From the NCBI GenBank assembly GCA_030619215.1, contig JAUXBV010000180.1, positions 1 through 6,973 of the forward strand: a stretch of 6,973 nucleotides of DNA, in the 5' to 3' direction. This document shows, in pieces, positions 6,043 through 6,973 of this stretch. How positions within the stretch are numbered: the first letter of the stretch is position 1; each line of letters begins with the position of its first letter. The position numbers and the translations under genes are program-made. The stretch is from Fibrobacterota bacterium. Its GTDB lineage: Bacteria > Fibrobacterota > Chitinivibrionia > Chitinivibrionales > JANQEN01. Below the pieces are notes generated by a model. The model worked only from the letters and a program-made list of their open reading frames with translations, was not told where the DNA came from and searched no databases.

Positions 6043-6138
6043 CAGAGAGGATGGAACTGGTGTTTCGACTGGTCTTCAAAACCAGTAGTGGGCGGATAGA
6101 ACCGTCTATGGCAGGTTCGATTCCTGCTCTCTCTGCCA
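6043..6138 (+). tRNA. selC: Selenocysteine tRNA, anticodon UCA
   Basis: tRNASec is charged with serine, converted to selenocysteine by SelA, and decodes UGA with the factor SelB. Visible arms: a 6-bp D stem (6052-6057 with 6062-6067) with a tight 4-base loop, a tRNASec hallmark; an anticodon stem (6068-6073 with 6081-6086) around loop CTTCAAA, with anticodon TCA at 6076-6078; a long variable arm (about 6089-6108, stem GGCGG/CCGTC); and a T arm (6111-6127) with loop TTCGATT. The acceptor strands are 6043-6050 and 6128-6135. Eight pairs form if C6043 pairs with G6135. If G6135 is the unpaired discriminator and 6136-6138 is an encoded CCA, only seven pairs remain, one less than the usual bacterial 8+5 design. 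The true 5' end may be 6043 or 6044. selA follows after 48 bases. Confidence 0.95.
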
Positions 6139-6186
6139 TTTTTATATGATTTGTAATATTACAACAGGTTGACAATTGGCGGTAAT

Positions 6187-6973
6187 ATGGATGCAATAAC
6201 CCGGCAAATACCTGCGGTGGGTACATTGATAAACAAGCTTGAGCTAAAACCGCTTATGGAAACGTACGGCAGGGAGCTCGTCACTTATTCTTTAAGAAAG
6301 GTTATTGACCTGTATCGCGCCGCTTTACAAACCAGAGAAACCGGCTCGTTGGATATTGATACCATTACGGCAGAAGTGAGTGCTCTGATAATAAAAATTA
6401 CCACCCCCTCCCTCAGGCCGATTATCAACGCAACTGGTGTGGCTCTTCATACCAACCTTGGGAGGGCGCCGCTTGGCAACAAAATCCTTGACGACCTTAA
6501 ACCGATTATCTCCGGATATTCAAATGTTGAGTTTGACCTCAGGGGCGGATGCAGGGGGCGCCGTAACGAGCATATTGCAGAGCTGCTCAGGTACCTTACC
6601 GGCGCGGAAGATACTCTTGTCGTAAACAATAACGCGGCTGCAATAGTATTGGTACTACACACCTTTGCCAAGGGAAAAGAGGTTATCATTTCCCGCGGAG
6701 AGCTCATAGAGATCGGCGGCTCCTTCCGCATCCCCGATATAATGCGCGCCGGCGGCGTGAAGATGGTTGAGGTAGGTACTACCAATAAAACACGGCTTTC
6801 GGATTATGAACAGGCCCTGACACCTAAAACAAAACTGATTTTCAAGGCGCACAAGTCCAATTTTACCATGTCGGGATTTATTGAGGAAGTGTCAATACAG
6901 GACCTTACCAGGTTCAGCCATGAACATGATCTCCCTTTATTTTATGATATTGGCTCGGGGCTTCTGCGAAAAC
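6187..6973 (+). CDS. selA: L-seryl-tRNA(Sec) selenium transferase, N-terminal 262 residues
   Basis: SelA is a cytoplasmic, PLP-dependent, decameric enzyme that turns Ser-tRNASec into Sec-tRNASec using selenophosphate. The visible part aligns from its start with the known enzyme. It has an N-terminal tRNA-binding domain (Q-I-P-A-V at 7-11, then METYGRELV), the N-x-T-G (81-84) and HTNLGRAPL (88-96) motifs, RGGCRGRR (119-126), TGAEDTLVVNNNAAA (138-152), SRGELIEIGGSFRIPD (169-184), EVGTTN (195-200), H-x-S-N (222-225) and D-x-G-S-G (254-258). The window ends before the PLP-lysine region. Bacterial SelA is about 460 residues, so roughly 200 are missing beyond the edge. The ATG follows a GGCGG-like ribosome site. 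The gene is richer in GC than the left half of the window. It lies in the same direction as the tRNASec with no terminator between, so the two are probably co-transcribed. selB may follow outside the window. Confidence 0.97.
   Translation, partial: MDAITRQIPAVGTLINKLELKPLMETYGRELVTYSLRKVIDLYRAALQTRETGSLDIDTITAEVSALIIKITTPSLRPIINATGVALHTNLGRAPLGNKILDDLKPIISGYSNVEFDLRGGCRGRRNEHIAELLRYLTGAEDTLVVNNNAAAIVLVLHTFAKGKEVIISRGELIEIGGSFRIPDIMRAGGVKMVEVGTTNKTRLSDYEQALTPKTKLIFKAHKSNFTMSGFIEEVSIQDLTRFSHEHDLPLFYDIGSGLLRK

Noticed and set aside
5396..6138. Genomic island inserted at selC
   Set aside because: Islands at tRNASec normally insert at the tRNA 3' end. Here the 3' side is selA, and no integrase or direct repeat of the tRNA end was seen.
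6169..6197. TTGACA between tRNASec and selA as a separate selA promoter
   Set aside because: The matching -10 (TGCAAT) would lie inside selA, and transcription would start after the start codon.
5984..6226. 80-codon minus-strand ORF containing ERAGIEPA
   Set aside because: It is the antisense of the tRNASec and its flanks. Such peptide phrases are well-known artefacts of translating tRNA genes backwards.

Overview
The window looks like ordinary chromosome from an AT-rich bacterium, probably Gram-negative. It has secreted or periplasmic proteins with Sec-type signal peptides, selenocysteine machinery at the right end, and a toxin-antitoxin pair. No phage, transposon, plasmid or CRISPR structure was seen. 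The secreted von Willebrand-A protein followed by long beta-rich sequence, and the secreted FGE-fold protein, fit the FCB/PVC side of the bacterial tree (for example Fibrobacterota). That placement is an impression from protein style, not something the sequence proves.

Layout, left to right. Positions 1-1799 (minus) hold a large secreted VWA protein that runs off the left edge. A 210-base divergent gap follows. Then come two small plus-strand genes: a 65-residue cysteine-cluster protein (2010-2207) and a 66-residue single-pass membrane protein with an isoleucine heptad (2419-2619). Positions 2620-3008 have no gene but carry several inverted repeats and a TATAAT box, probably the control region of the next gene. 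That gene (3009-3710, plus) encodes a single-pass membrane protein with a long, very basic tail. It ends at a strong intrinsic terminator (3747-3776) that separates it from a convergent minus-strand gene (3841-5259). The latter encodes a secreted protein made of small beta-barrel-like repeats plus a C-terminal FGE-sulfatase fold that lacks the catalytic cysteine pair. A hicB-hicA toxin-antitoxin pair follows on the minus strand (5396-5847).

The right end is the clearest biology. A selenocysteine tRNA with a UCA anticodon and long variable arm (about 6043-6138) lies 48 bases upstream of selA (6187 to the window end). SelA converts Ser-tRNASec to Sec-tRNASec on this very tRNA, so substrate and enzyme are encoded side by side and probably co-transcribed. 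The organism therefore very likely makes selenoproteins, although no selenoprotein gene or SECIS element was recognised here.

I see no convincing new multi-gene system. The items most worth a second look are the acceptor-stem geometry of the tRNASec, the operator-rich control region at 2733-2889, the repeat-plus-degenerate-FGE protein, and the two unidentified single-pass membrane proteins.
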